A DNA stretch of 64,000 bases from Tetracentron sinense (lineage: Eukaryota; Streptophyta; Magnoliopsida; Trochodendrales; Trochodendraceae). The translations under genes and the position numbers were made by a program. Positions 52,511 to 64,000 of this stretch are shown here, one piece after another; the first letter of the stretch is position 1, and every line of letters begins with the position of its first letter. The stretch covers positions 16,134,826-16,198,825 of the forward strand of contig CM026559.1 in NCBI GenBank assembly GCA_015143295.1, read 5' to 3'. A model generated the notes under the pieces. It made no database searches. It had not been told where the DNA came from and saw nothing but the letters and a program-made list of their open reading frames with translations.

Positions 52511-53895
52511 CACAGAAATCCCAATAAGGGTATTTCGGTCTTTTGGTCAGTTCACTCTTACCTTAAGAGTTTAATCTGAGCCTTTAGGGCATCATTCGAC
52601 ACTTAGAGAGTTTGAGAGAATAGAAGAAAGAGGAGAAGGCAATTCCAACCTAGGGTTTCCATTTGGGAGAGAAATCAAAGGGTTTGAAACCCTAGATCAA
52701 CCTCCAGCCCGTTTTTCTTCAAGATCAAGGCACAAACTCGTGAGGAGCATCTCCTCAAACTAGGGCAGCAGCTACACAGTCGTTTTGGAAAGGGGTTTCT
52801 TCCTCATTTCTTCAAGGTCGGTACTTTTTACTACCCTCCTAGTTATAGTTCCTCTTTCCCCTTCTTTCCTCTTCATTTTCTTTCATTTACACATGTGCTA
52901 TGAGATGGATGAATGGTAAATAGTAAATGGTGAATGGTGAATGGTGAATGGTGAATGGTGAATGGAGATGGGATGGGCGATTGGATGCCAATGGTTGTGT
53001 GTGATGAACAAATGGGGAAGGGCATTGTTCCAATAATGAACGTACATGTATGATTTGAGTAAAACCCATCTAGAAAAGCATGTTGTAGGATAAATCCATA
53101 ATGAACATACCATGTTTGATGAAATGCCAAGGTGAACACAGTGAGCTGAAAATCTGGAAATGCATGCCTAATAAATTATGAATATTGCTAGGGACTATGA
53201 TAGTGTGTTTCCTGCTTTCCCATAATACTATGAATATTACATTACTCAATCTTTGATGCTATATGTGTTGTGAAATTACCCAAATGTCATCTTTAAATTT
53301 GAATGCAAGTATGTACACGGTTCCCACGAGCACGGCATGCATGGCATGATTTATCGAGGTTTTCAAGAACATGGTTAGAGGTGGGACATATCCTACGATA
53401 TGTTTTACCTCGCTTTTCACAAGAAGACAAGAACCAACATTCCACGAGGGGTCTCCCCTCACTCACAAGTGCATATCATGAAGAAGGGTCTCCCTTCCCT
53501 CGCAAGTGCATTGCATAAAGAAGGGTCTCCCTTCCCTCTCAAGGCATCTCACAAGTGCATCTCACAAGTGCATCTCACAAGTTACATGATCACAAGCAAG
53601 CATGCATGACATGACATGACATGACATACAAGAATCAAGCAAGATAGACAAGACAAGCTTTCACGTACGAAAAGATATTTCAAGTCAAGCCAGGTGCACG
53701 ATGTTTTCAAGAGGATTTATCGGTTTTCTACGAGTTTCAAGCATGATTATAAACTGCTTTACTTCCTTGTATGATATAAATTGTTTCCGTGTGACAAATA
53801 TGAATTTCTCCTGATTATGTATTGCCATGTTTATGCTATAATTGTTGGTTAGTATTCAGTACCCGCTGAGTATTCCATGCTCAGCCGTACTTCTT

Positions 53896-54015
53896 ATGTC
53901 GGCAGGTTCTGAGGGAGCTGTTACTCCATTTGATGTTTGTGCTCCTGGTCCATGGGTGGAGGAGGAGTATGTCGAGGAGCCTTTGGAGGAACCTCCAGTA
54001 GAGGGTTACCAATAG
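53896..54015 (+). CDS. LTR micro-ORF, 39 aa (solo LTR F)
   Basis: Starts M-S-A-G-S-E-G-A-V-T-P-F-D-V-C-A-P-G, then the acidic tail P-W-V-E-E-E-Y-V-E-E-P-L-E-E-P-P, ending Y-Q-stop. Intact frame, 10 bp after the hairpin. Function unknown. Confidence 0.5.
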   Translation: MSAGSEGAVTPFDVCAPGPWVEEEYVEEPLEEPPVEGYQ

Positions 54016-54305
54016 GTGGTTGTAGATTCTGAGTAGATTAGCTGTGGGTGAGACGAGAGTCAGATTTATGTATTTTGGCGGGCATGTCCGCACTTTCTTT
54101 TGGATTCTTTTTGTATAAACTTGGATTGATTATGTATATACATAGAGGTTTGGTAGACTTCCGCTATGCCATGTTAGAGCATGTTTCCGCTGTTTTGTCC
54201 TCTATCGTATATGCTCTATGGGTTTTGCAGGTTAGTTGTCAAGCAAGTCATGATTAGTCGTCCAAAGTTCACTCTAACTCCTAGGGTGGGTTTTGGGGCG
54301 CGACA

Positions 54306-55940
54306 CTTGTGATCCATGACCACAATGAACTCTTCCCCATAGAGGTAGTGACGCCAAATTTCAGTGCCAAAATGACTGCGGCTAGCTCTAGATCATGCGT
54401 GGGGTAGTTCTGCTCATGCTCCTTCAACTGGTGAGAAGCCTAGGCAACCACCTACTTATGCTACATAAGAACACACCCAAGCCCGACAAGTGATGCATCA
54501 CTGTAGACTTCGAAGCCACCGCTCCCAGATGGAACTATGAGAACAGGGGCCATGGTAAGCTTCTTCTTCAACTCCAGGAAGCTTGCCTCATGCTTCTTAC
54601 TCCAAGTGAACTTAGCGTTCTTCCGCGTGAGATAGGTAAGCGGAGCCACTAAGCTGGAGAACCCCTCCACGAACCTCCTATAGTATCCTGCCAGGCTAAG
54701 AAAACTAAGAATCTCGGTAACACTCTTCGGCCTCTCCCAGTTCATCACTGCCTTGATCTTCGCAAGATCGACTGAGATACCTTTGGCAGACACCACATAA
54801 CCAAGAAACGACACCTTTTCCAGCTAGAACTCGCACTTGCTCAACTTAGCATACAGGCTATACTCTTGAAGAGTCTGCAATGCCAGGTGGAGATCTCTCG
54901 TGTGATCATCTTGGGTCTATGAATACACAAGGATATCATCTACGAATACAATCACACACTGATTGAGAGATGATCTGAACACTCGGTTCATCAGATCCAT
55001 GAATGCAGTCGGTGTGTTAGTCAGACTAGAAGACATAACCAGAAACTCGTAGTGACCGTATCGAGTTCTGAATACCATCTTCGGAATGTCTTCTGCCTTG
55101 ATCTTCAACTAATGATACCCAGATCAAAGATCGATCTTTGAGAAGAACTCCATGCCCTTCAACTGGTCAAACAAGTCGTTTATTCAAGGCAATGGATAAT
55201 GATTCTTCACAGTGACCCTGTTTAGCGTTTGTAGTCAATGCACATCTGCATCGACCTATCTTTCTTCTTCACGAAGAGCACTGAAGCTCCCCAAGGTGAG
55301 ACACTTGGCTGGATGAAGCCAAGGCTTTGCAATTCTTCCAACTGCTCTTTTAACTCCTTAAGCTCGATAGGGGCCATCCTATACGGAGCCCTAGAAATCG
55401 GAGTCGTGCATGGAGCAAGCTCGACTGCAAACTCGATTGCCCGATCAGGAGGTAGTCTCGATAAGGTCTCTGAAAAGACATCCATATACTTGCACACAAC
55501 CGGAATGGATGTGGAGTCTCGTACTTCTATACTCGTGAGAATGAGAGCTGCAAAACAAGCAATGTATATCCTCTAAAGTCCCCTGAAATGAAACGGCTTC
55601 ACCCCAGTAGGTTCAAAGTTCACCACCTTCTTGAAACACGCCACGTGTCCATGGTGAGCTGAGAGCCAATCCATACCTAAGATAACATCGACATCCCAAT
55701 CTTGAAATCCCATGATGATTAGGCCGACTGGCAACTCATGCTGCATGACTTGCACAACACTGCCTAGATACACCTTATCTGCCTCAACAGACTTGCCCAG
55801 TGGAGTCAAAATGGACAACTCTCGAGGTAGCTTACTTAGCTCGGACGTAAATCCTTCAGCAAAACTAGGCGAGACGAATGAATGAGTAGATCATTTGTCA
55901 ATCAATACCGGTGCTAAACACTCATTCACTAGCAAAGCAC
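54306..55940 (-). pseudogene. Element C protease, reverse transcriptase and RNase H start
   Basis: Minus strand. Protease begins right after the putative intron; its active-site Asp is followed by K and a stop instead of T-G. Reverse transcriptase shows [12 protein letters not shown] near 55390, the F-V-D-D-I-L-V-Y-S core near 54935 and G-Y-V-V-S-A-K-G-I near 54800. RNase H starts V-Y-S-D-A-S near 54510. Several stops and small frameshifts interrupt the frame. The region is cut by F at 54305. Confidence 0.9.
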
Positions 55941-56085
55941 CTGAGAATTATAGCTACCCAAGTTATAAGATAAACTACATACCTAATACATGTTGATACA
56001 CGCATAGCACAACACTACATAGCATATATAAATACAACATGTCATGGTAACACTAGAACCTTAACAATCTTAAACTCGCGCATAC
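55941..56085 (-). other. Putative intron between gag and pol (element C, 145 bp)
   Basis: Minus strand: GTATGCG after GTGCAAG at 56085, and ATAATTCTCAG ending at 55941. The exon junction is the same Gly codon split as in A and B, although C belongs to a different LTR family. Confidence 0.72.
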
Positions 56086-57295
56086 CTTGCACAACATCAT
56101 TAGATGCCTGTGTGGCTCGATTAGTCATGGCAAATACCCTGCCCTGATTTGCCTGACGAGGCTGCTGGGTGGGTAGCAAGGATCTGGAGGCTTGAGATGA
56201 AGACCCCTGAAGCGAAGTTTGCCTGCCTGGAGGTTGGACTCCCTGTGGCCCAGTCTGTGACTGCCTGTGTGGGTAATCCCGTATCACGTGACCAACCTCA
56301 CCACAGTGGAAGCATCCACCCAATAGTCTTTGGCAATCCCCAGTCTTGTGCCGATGACCACATACTGTGCATTCCTCAAATGCCTGCAATGTGGAGGATG
56401 CCGGAGGTGTAACCCTCATAGCCTGTGACGTCGTAGGGCGCGATGCCTGAGGCACAAAAGGAGGCCTCTGAGCCGACATCGGCTGAGAGAATTGATATGG
56501 AGCAGTCCTGGTCTTCTTCTCATATTGTGCCGAACCACTAGACTAACCCCAGGACATGGTCCTCCGAAGCCACTATCCCTCCTCCTGATAAACTCCTCTG
56601 CATTCTTCTCGGCGATCTTCTCCTTTCCCACTATCTCCTTCCAGGACTCTACTTGGAGGATGGACACCCTATCACGGATGAATGCCTTCAATCCCATCTC
56701 AAAATTTTTGACCTGTAGATCTTCAGTCGCGATCAGATGTGAAGCGAATCTTGACAACTTGATGAACTTAGCCTCATACTCGGCTACGTTCATCGCTCCT
56801 TGCTCTAAGAGCATGATTTCCTTACCTTCTATTCCCGGATAAATCTGGGAAAATACTGTTCACAGAAGGTGTCCAGGAACTCCCCCCATGTCCAGGGTTC
56901 CCCTGCCTTTGGGCAGCTCTTCAACAATGCTCGACTTCACCTTCCATCACGAAGGAAGCCCGCTCAATCCACTGCTCCTCAGTACAGTGGAGAGCCCGAA
57001 AGGTCTTCCCCAACTATATAATCCATGCCTCTGCCACCATCGGGTCCAGATTCACATAGAATGTAGGAGGCCGCAATCTCCGGAAGGCCTCAAGTCCCGC
57101 GGTGTGATGCACCGCCGGAGGCACAGGAGTAGTCGATGGGGTAGTAATAATCACAGCAGGTCTGGCTGCCAATAAAGCCAAAGTCTCTGCTATGGTATCC
57201 ATAGCATTTGTGAAGTAAGGTGGCTCCTCCTCTCTCAGAACCTCACCCTCGGATCTCCGAGTATGGTAATTACGACCCCGATTGCCTCGTCTCAT
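56086..57295 (-). pseudogene. Element C gag
   Basis: Minus strand from ATG at 57295 (M-R-R-G-N-R-G-R-N). The N-terminal part is open to a stop at 57014, then frames shift. The core E-Y-E-A-K-F-I-K-L-S-R-F-A lies near 56780. At 56370-56270 are two knuckles: C-x2-C-x3-H-x4-C intact, and C-x2-C-x4-H-x4-Y with the last Cys lost, the reverse of the pattern in B. The end V-V-Q leads into the intron. Confidence 0.9.
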
Positions 57296-57682
57296 GATGT
57301 AATATCCTGAAATCAATGACAAAACATGAGTCTAACTTGGATACCAATCTTCACACAACATATAGCAATTCAATGAACATGAAATGGTAATACCTGCATA
57401 TAGTAGACATTGAAGTATATACATAATCACACAATTATAACTTCGAGTTTTCTAGCATAACTAAGATCCTTTTGTTGTGCATCCACCCTTTTTGGAATAA
57501 GACTAAGGACATAGTCTAAACCTGGCATCTAAACTAGGATCCTAGACTGACCTAAGGATTCGCTTGATATCGGTTATGTTGTGGTAGCAAACTTAAGACA
57601 AACAATTCCATCTGAGTTCTAAGTTCAACTCGGAGGACTCACTTCTGCTTAACCCAAGGGAAACTAATCCCTAGAGCTCTGA
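57296..57682 (-). other. Element C leader and decayed primer site
   Basis: Non-coding leader. On the minus strand the primer site reads ATATCAGAGCTC near 57673-57684; several bases between it and the LTR are lost compared with M (14424-14441). Confidence 0.65.
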
Positions 57683-59479
57683 TATCATGACCGAAAATAC
57701 CCCCTAGGAGTTAGGGATACTTTAGCTCATGACCACTATGTCATACCATCCCGTATGACACATAAGGCACACATACCAACCTGTCAAAGTACACAAGTTA
57801 TACATAGCGGAAATGATTTAAAAACAATTACTCCTATCATTCGGTTCAAGTCTGAACCAAAAATATATATATCCAATATATGGAGTGGACAAGTCCCACT
57901 CTCAACATAAGCAAAATATCTCCTCTTCCTAACATAGTCAGCAGAAGTCAAAGTCGGGCCGCCTACCTGGCGATCCATCATCCTGGTAGTGGTCCATAGA
58001 AGGCTCAGGGTCGTAGTATTCTTCCTCTATCCAAGGCTCCGAACCACACAAGTCGAAAGGAACCCATGCACTTGCCAATAATAACAAATATCGGCTAAGC
58101 GTGGAATAGTCAGCATATACATACTACTAACAACAAAGCAATAATATCATGGAAGCATACGAGACATGGAGACTGAAATCCTTAAAATATATCAAAGCGT
58201 AGAAACTATGAAATAGCACGTGTGATGACATCCGAAAACCTAAACCGTGTAAGCCTTGTAATAATCATAGCCTTGTGAATTCTTTGAGTCGTGTTAAGTT
58301 CATAGAGTTCCTTAGAGTCATTTATGATCCATAGAGCCTTAGAGCTATACCTTAGAGCAAAACCATAGAGATCTTAGAACATTTACATTTATGATCCTTA
58401 GAGCTTGTACATCAATCTTAGACCTTATCATAGAGTTCTTTGTGAGTTCAATATGGTCCTTGGAGCTTGTGAACTGATCTTAGACAATATCATGGGGTTT
58501 CTTAAATCATCATATGAGTCACTTATTCAAAACCCTTCTTATAACTTTGAGAAATCCATGAAAAACCCGGTTCATGCGAGACATGCGAAGCATATGAAAA
58601 TAATAGCATATTTAAACATAAAATTCCTTAGAGGCATTAAACCAAACACATAGAATGCCTAATAATGGTATATTACATTCAAGTATAAAAGTAACATCAC
58701 GTAACATATCAACCTAAGATTTTTAGCATAGAATGAGAAGACCATCATGTGGTGAACTAGTATTATCACAAGTTTGGTAGTAGAATGTATCTACCTTGGT
58801 GAAATCGATGAATTCGATTCCAAGGGCTTGGAACAAGTGAGAACCTCAACTTCTTAGTTGGAGAACACCAAAGAAGGGAAGATCTTGATCTTCTCTTCGA
58901 GGTTGAGCAACACCCTAACTTTCCCCTTTCTTCTCCTCTCAAAATTTCTCAAATATATGCCCTAAGGGTTTCTGAAACCCTTTGGCATGAGCTGGGGCCT
59001 TTTATAGGCAAGGGTGGTGGTTAAAAGACTTAAACACCCTTATGAAGCAAAACTGCGTATAACCGATCGATCGGTGGTCAGGATCGAGCAATCGGTGGCA
59101 TTCTGAGTGATCGGTGTTTTGACCGAGCGATAGGTTGAAAAGAACCTCTCTGGAATTTTTCCCCATACAAAATCTTTGACCAGTCGATAGATATCAATCG
59201 ATTGCTAGTTGACCGAGCGATCGATGTTAACATCGAGCGATCGGTTCTCCCCTGTTTTTGCTACAAAACCCTTTTCCCACTACTTGGACCTTCTCCATTC
59301 CAACTATAACACCTTGTTCCCTCAAAACACTCCCTTAGGCTATATATACCTATCAACACATGCACACCATATATCCAAACATTTTCATTAGCATAAAACC
59401 CATTAGTGTACAAGACTCCAATTGAACACCATTCACACACTATTCACTACTTAGTGAAATGAAGATTCGGGGTTCTACA
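57683..59479 (-). repeat. Element C 5' LTR
   Basis: 1797 bp, homologous to 21820-23610. It contains the micro-ORF homologue (57938-58075), a decayed hairpin (58093-58113) and the palindrome cassette (59062-59245), whose words have drifted more at some positions than in the other LTR. Confidence 0.88.
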
Positions 59480-60627
59480 CTTCAACAAGATAATCTTGCG
59501 GACATAAGAAGAAGTGGCCAAGGCCACTCCACGGGCAAGGGGCAGTGCCCATCTGCGGACACCAATCAGGGTCCACGGATCCAAAGTCTAGCTAGACCCA
59601 AGGGTCCAGCTCAGGCTTATCCCGCGGGCAGAGTTGTAAGCAACTCCGTGGACAGGTCTAGAAGCAGACTTGAGTCTACAGACAGAAGAGTCCATGGACA
59701 AGCCCCTCTTAGCCGAAGGAGGGAACTGTGGATAGATTCAACACCATCCATAGATAGTTCCTCTTCCAAGAAAGAGAAAAATTGGCAGTTGAAGGCAGAG
59801 TCCCCAGGGATAGAATTCAACTCTTGATGACATCATTAACGATGTTATTAGATCACGAAGTGAATGTGCAAACTTGCAAGTTTCCTTGAACTGCATAAGG
59901 GGCATTAATAGCTGTGATCAAAGTCACCCGACTGTTAATGCAAACACAAACCTGGACTCAGCACTAGCAGATAGAAACTTGTTGTTCAGACTAGGTCCAA
60001 ATGCATTTAGAGGCGTTAAACCGGTGACCTTCGCAGCAATAACGACAAATATTCATCATCAGCATCAACGGCCTCCGTCTAGAGATGTCAGCCCATTCTA
60101 GGGCCGAACAAATAAGGAACTAGAAAGAAGAACCGGAGCATCCTCTGACCCTCAGGTCAAAGTGCTAAATATAAGTTCTTCTCCCTTTGAAATACCAAGG
60201 AAGAAGACTCCTGAGAAAATCCTCTAGCTCAGAAACCAGAAATACCTATCAGCTTCGCCAAAGAGGGCATGCAATTACCCGTCAAAGCCGAGAAGGTCTA
60301 GAAAGCAAAGGTCCTCTATACTCCTCATGTTCGGGAAGAACCAAGGACCAGAACATTGTACCCCAATCATGAAAGCGTATCCGTAAATGTGGTTGGTATA
60401 AGGAAAAACCCTAATCCAGAGCAGTTTACAACTCCATTGTTCCAAGGGACCGGTGCACCGCTCAACCAAAATTTGTCGAAAAGGCAACGTTCTCAGAACA
60501 CAGCCACTACCATTATAGCTACTTTGGAAGAAATAGAACCTTCTAGAGTTGTTGAAGCAATAGGTCCCGGTCAAACAATTCTGAGAAGGAGGAGCAGCTG
60601 TAGAAATAAGGCCAAAGGCAAAGAAAT
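59480..60627 (+). mobile_element. Element I: leader, right part
   Basis: Hairpin-rich non-coding sequence continuing I after C: AGTGGCC-AA-GGCCACT at 59513-59528 and GAGTTG-TAAG-CAACTC at 59631-59646 are perfect. Open frames between 60187 and 60652 have a basic, low-complexity composition and no domain I recognise; an untypical gag N-terminus cannot be excluded. It is interrupted by E at 60628. Confidence 0.5.
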
Positions 60628-60912
60628 TATCGAGACCCAAAACCCACCCTAGGAGTTAGAGTGAACTTTGGATGACCAAAACAACCTGCAACAGACCTGG
60701 AGTATACACAATAGAGGACAATAATGGCGGAAACATAAACTATAAAGCACAACAGAAGACTTAACCAAAAACCTCTATGTGTATATACATATACATGATC
60801 CAAGTTTATACAAAAAGAAATACACAAAAGAAAGTGCGGACAGGCCCGCCAAAATACATGAATATACTTCTCTCACTCACCCATAGCTCACTCACTCAGA
60901 ATCTACCACCAC

Positions 60913-61032
60913 CTAATAGTAGCCCTCGACCTGAGGTTCCTCCACAGGTTCCTCGACATGCTCCTCCTCCACCCAAGGACTCGGAGCACAGATGTCAAAA
61001 GGAGCAGCCGCTCCGTTATCACCTGCCGACAT
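60913..61032 (-). CDS. LTR micro-ORF, 39 aa (element E, 3' LTR)
   Basis: Starts M-S-A-G-D-N-G-A-A-A-P-F-D-I-C-A-P-S and has the tail P-W-V-E-E-E-H-V-E-E-P-V-E-E-P, ending G-Y-Y-stop. Closest to A in sequence. Intact frame. Function unknown. Confidence 0.5.
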   Translation of the reverse strand: MSAGDNGAAAPFDICAPSPWVEEEHVEEPVEEPQVEGYY

Positions 61033-62424
61033 AAGAAGTATGGTTGAGTATGGAATACTCAGCGTCTACCGAATGCTAACCAACAGTCATAGTAAAACAA
61101 CAATGATATATATGTAAGCAAGAAGCAGTTAATCTCATAACAGGAAAGTAAGCAGTTTATAATCATGCTTGATTTTCGTAAAAGCCAATAAAACCCTTGA
61201 AAACATCGTGCACTTGACTTGACTCAAATTTCCCCTTTCGTGCTTGAAAACTTGTCTTGTCTGTCTTGTCTTGTCGTATCATGTCGTGTCATGCGTGTCA
61301 TGCCATGTCATGCTTTCTTGGAAAAATAAACTACTTGTGAGGGAAGGGAGACCCTTCTTCCTAAATGCTCAAGCTTGCCATGCCATGTATCTTGCTTGCT
61401 TGAAAAATAAACTACTTGTGAGTGAAGGGAGACCCTTCTTCCTAAATGCTTATGCTTGCCATGCCATGTATCTTGCTTGCTTGAAAAATAAACTACTTGT
61501 GAGGGAAGGGAGACCCTTCTTCCAAAATGCTCTTGCGAGGGAAGGGAAACCCTCCTTTATGAATGCTTGTCTTGTTCTTGCCAAAAGCGAGGTAAAACAT
61601 ATTGTAGGATATGTCCCACCTCTAATTCTAGTTCTTGAAAAACCTAAATAAATCATGTCATGCATGCCGTGCTCGTGGAATTGTGTACATACTTGCATTT
61701 GAATTTAAATATGACAATTGGGTAATTCACAATACACATAACATCAATAATTTGAACAAGTCAATATTCATGCAATTTAGGGAAAATAAGAAAGCACACT
61801 ATCATAGGCCCTAGCAATTTCCATAATTAATTAAGCACGCATTTCTTAATTTATAACTCATTTTATTCACCTTGGCATTTCATCAAACATGGGGTGTGTT
61901 CATTATTTATTAAACCTACATCATGCTTTTCTAGGTGGGTTGATGCTCACATCACACATGTATGTTCAATATGGATACAATGCCCTTCCCATTTCATTCA
62001 TCACAACCATACACACGGCATCCAATCGCCAATATCCATCTCCATTCACACCATTCACACATTACAAATCGTAGCACATTTATAGATGATGAAGAACAAG
62101 GAAATAGGGAAAGAAAAGGGAAAACTATAACTAGGATGGTAGCATAGGGTGAGTTTCTGCCCTAGCTTGGAGAACGTGCTCCATGAGGGCTTGAGCCTTG
62201 ATCTTGAAGGAAAACGAGCTTGTGGATGATTGTGAGTTCATAACCCCTTTGATTTCTCCCCAAATGCAAACCCTAGGTTAGGAAACCCCCTTCTCTTCTC
62301 TCCTTATCTCTCAAATCTCTACTTAGGGTTTATGAACCCTCAAATGCTCGGGCAAAGCCTTTAAGGCATGAGTGAAACGGCTGAAAGACGAAAACACCCT
62401 TACTGAAATTTCTGCAAAACACAG

Positions 62425-62595
62425 GGGACCGAGCGATCGGTGGTTATGATTGATTGATCGGTTGCCTACCGAGCGATCGGTCAAAAACATGCTCTCCGGA
62501 ATTTTTTCCCCATACAAAAAAGTTCACCAGTCGATAGCTACCGATCGATCGGTTGTGGACCGATCGATCGCTTTTGTGGACCGAGCGATCGGTGC
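62425..62595. repeat. Palindrome cassette of element E, word ACCGATCGATCGGT
   Basis: Words at 62428-62441, 62448-62463 (degenerate) and 62468-62481, the spacer GGAATTTTTTCCCCATACAA near 62498, then a perfect ACCGATCGATCGGT at 62540-62553 and copies at 62559-62572 and 62580-62593. Word, spacer and order match C (23191-23380), not the LTR relatives A, B, F and K. Confidence 0.9.
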
Positions 62596-62906
62596 TCTGT
62601 AGGTCCAAACCGTTTTGGCCATATCTTTTGACTCGTTCGTCGGATTTTGACGATTCAACTTGCGTTGGGTTCGTATTTCGAAAAGGAACATTTCTGACGT
62701 TTCATAATTTTCAATTTCTTCCTTATTTATTAATTGTCCTACGTTAAAGGAAAATTAGCTACGAAAGTGCCATGCATTAAGCATGAAAAAGTCTGGGGCT
62801 CTACATCCTCCCCCCTTTATAAAAAATTTCATCCTCGAAATTTAGATGATACTTGCATTATAATCAAAACAATATTACAAGTCATATACAAAACCTATAC
62901 AAAAAC

Positions 62907-64000
62907 TCATTCAAACAATTTCGGGTACTTCGCTTTGACTTCGGCCTCTCGCTCCCACGTAGCCTCTTCTCGGGCATGATGCTGCCATTGCACAAGAACC
63001 AATGGGATGGTTTTGCTGCGAAGGACTTGATCTCTCCGATCCAATATATGAACTGACCTCTCAACTAAAGTGAGATCCTCTCGAATTTCCAACGGTTCCA
63101 AGTCTATGACATGCGAAGGGTCCGCAATGTACTTCCGAAGCATAGACACATGGAAAACGTTGTGAACCGCAGCCATGTGAGGTGGAAGAGCTACCCTCTA
63201 AGCAACTTCACCAACTCGCGTGATGATCTCGAACGGGCTAATATATTGAGGACTAAGCTTGTCTCACCTGCCAAATCTCATAATCCCCTTGCTAGGAGAT
63301 ACCTTCACAAAGACTTGATCTCCAACCTGGAATTCCAAGTCCCTGCGACGCGTGTCCGCATAGCTCTTTTGACGATCTTGAGCGGCTTTCAACCGATCCC
63401 GGATGATCTTGACTATACTCGCAGTTTGCTCGATCAACTCCGGACCTAACACCTTTCTTTCTCCTACCTCATCCCAGTAGAGAGGAGACCTGCAGCTTCA
63501 CCCATACAAGGCCTCAAATAGAGCCATTTGGATGCTCGCCTGATAGCTATTGTTATAGGCGAATTCAACCAAAGGCAAGTGTTCTTCCCAACTGCCCTTG
63601 AAATCTAACATACAAGCTTGAAGCATGTCTTCGATGACTTGGTTCACCCTCTCGGTTTGTCCATCCGTCTGTGGATGAAAAGCGGTGCTGAAATCGAGTC
63701 GGGAACCCATGGCTTCCTGAAAACTTTTCTAGAATCTTGATGTGAATCTTGGATCCTGATCTGACACAATACTAACTGGCACCCCGTGTAGCCTAACCAC
63801 TTCCTTGATGTATAGAGCGGCCAACTGGCTAGAATTGAACGTGGTCCGGTAAGGTAGGAAATGCGCTGACTTTGTCAAACGGTCCATCACAACCCATATA
63901 GCATCTGAGTTCCTTGCCGTCTTTGGCAACCCAACAATGAAGTCCATGGAGATGTGCTCCCATTTCCACTTGGGAATAGGGAGAGACTATAATAGACCTG
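62907..64000 (-). pseudogene. Element E pol 3' end (integrase core to chromodomain-like tail)
   Basis: One minus-strand frame from the window edge to a stop at 62907: integrase M-D-F-I-V-G-L-P near 63940, the S-D-Q-D-P-R-F block near 63760 (D-R-D in relatives), T-E-R-V-N-Q near 63650, the [10 protein letters not shown] block near 63330 and the tail E-E-A-T-W-E-R-E near 62950. Stops lie between 63711 and 63728 (Trp to TAG), between 63453 and 63497 (Arg CGA to TGA) and near 63200. No frameshift seen. Confidence 0.92.

Larger units (their letters stand above)
51318..54305 (+). mobile_element. Solo LTR F (A/B family) in C RNase H
   Basis: 2988 bp from TGTAGAGCCCC at 51318 to GGCGCGACA at 54305, with perfect CTTGT duplications (51313-51317, 54306-54310). 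Removing it restores the RNase H F-x-D-H-K-S-L motif of C. It is longer than its relatives because its minisatellite is greatly expanded. It has the TGAATGG heptamer run (52908-52965), hairpin (53865-53885), micro-ORF and TATA block (about 54131-54145). Confidence 0.95.
21820..59479 (-). mobile_element. Element C: old Ty3/gypsy chromovirus, split by G and F
   Basis: Two LTRs of about 1.79 kb (21820-23610 and 57683-59479) enclose one gag-pol on the minus strand. G is inserted at the start of integrase and F in RNase H. Without its insertions C is about 8.7 kb. Flanks CCGGA (21815-21819) and CTTCA (59480-59484) do not match, so no target duplication is visible. LTR divergence and many stops show great age. 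Confidence 0.88.
60628..62805 (-). repeat. Element E 3' LTR
   Basis: 2178 bp, TGTAGAGCCCC at 62805 to the decayed GGTCTCGATA at 60628 on the minus strand. It holds the TATA block near 60777-60792, micro-ORF, hairpin (61043-61063), AAGGGTCTCCCTT series (61335-61560) and cassette (62425-62595). Confidence 0.9.
60628..64000 (-). mobile_element. Element E: Ty3/gypsy of the A/B family (runs past window end)
   Basis: 3' LTR 60628-62805, polypurine tract at 62806-62820 and pol from 62907 to the window end, all on the minus strand. The other LTR and the duplication lie outside. The LTR body matches B, but its palindrome cassette matches C. Confidence 0.92.

Noticed and set aside
51543..52579. Three overlapping long open frames (139-300 codons) on the plus strand
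   Set aside because: They are a by-product of the minisatellite in F, whose units lack stops in every forward frame. Composition is a reiterated short peptide, and a similar effect occurs in B (42387-42892, 50107-50473) and K (33127-33579).
60187..60652. Overlapping open frames in element I near the E insertion
   Set aside because: Could be the start of an unusual gag, but no motif supports it and the last frame runs into E's LTR.
1..64000. Host protein-coding gene, tRNA or rRNA
   Set aside because: All recognisable coding similarity belongs to retrotransposons. Remaining open frames are short and are shadows of pol, repeats or AT-rich DNA.

Overview
This window is a slice of repeat-only plant DNA. 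I find no host gene, tRNA or rRNA. All recognisable coding sequence is retrotransposon: Ty3/gypsy chromoviruses of the Del/Tekay type (gag, protease, reverse transcriptase, RNase H, integrase and a C-terminal chromodomain-like tail) and Ty1/copia elements. Long LTRs (1.8-3.4 kb), initiator-Met primer sites (TGGTATCAGAGC), 5-bp target duplications and several levels of nesting suggest heterochromatin of a large flowering-plant genome. The species cannot be named from the sequence.

Layout, left to right, with letters used throughout. L: an internally deleted SIRE-like copia element, minus strand, 1-1491 and 11446-14120. A: a full gypsy element inside L's gag, plus strand, 1492-11445, target duplication CACTC. 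M: leader and 5' LTR of a second gypsy family, minus, 14121-16757, split by L and continuing left of the window. N: the 3' part of another SIRE-like copia, minus, 16758-19568. I: an unclassified LTR element, plus, 19569-21819 and 59480-60627. C: a decayed gypsy element inside I, minus, 21820-59479. C is split by G, a fragmented solo LTR (25145-51062, imperfect duplication), and by F, a solo LTR (51318-54305, CTTGT). G is itself split by J, a decayed copia (27488-39879, GTGGT) that carries solo LTR K (32746-35442, CATCA), and by B, a young nearly intact gypsy element (40795-50916, GACCA). E: a gypsy element in I, minus, 60628 to past the end. The order I > C > G > J > K shows five successive insertions.

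A, B, E, F and K share one LTR family. C and M are related to each other but far diverged from it. In A, B and C the gag and protease frames are separated by a 142-146 bp segment with GT...AG ends whose removal joins them in frame, so a spliced Gag-Pol is likely.

The most unusual content is non-coding or micro-coding structure inside the LTRs. (1) Clusters of TCGA-centred palindromic words occur in nearly every LTR family; the word differs by family, and the intervening spacer is shared even between copia and gypsy. (2) In G and I the LTRs are serial stem-loops, some with compensatory changes. (3) A conserved acidic micro-ORF lies upstream of the TATA box, so in the 3' LTR it would sit at the 3' end of genomic RNA. 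(4) A roughly 25-bp motif around GCACTRTTCAC is expanded to 6, 11, 13 and about 34 copies in different LTRs.
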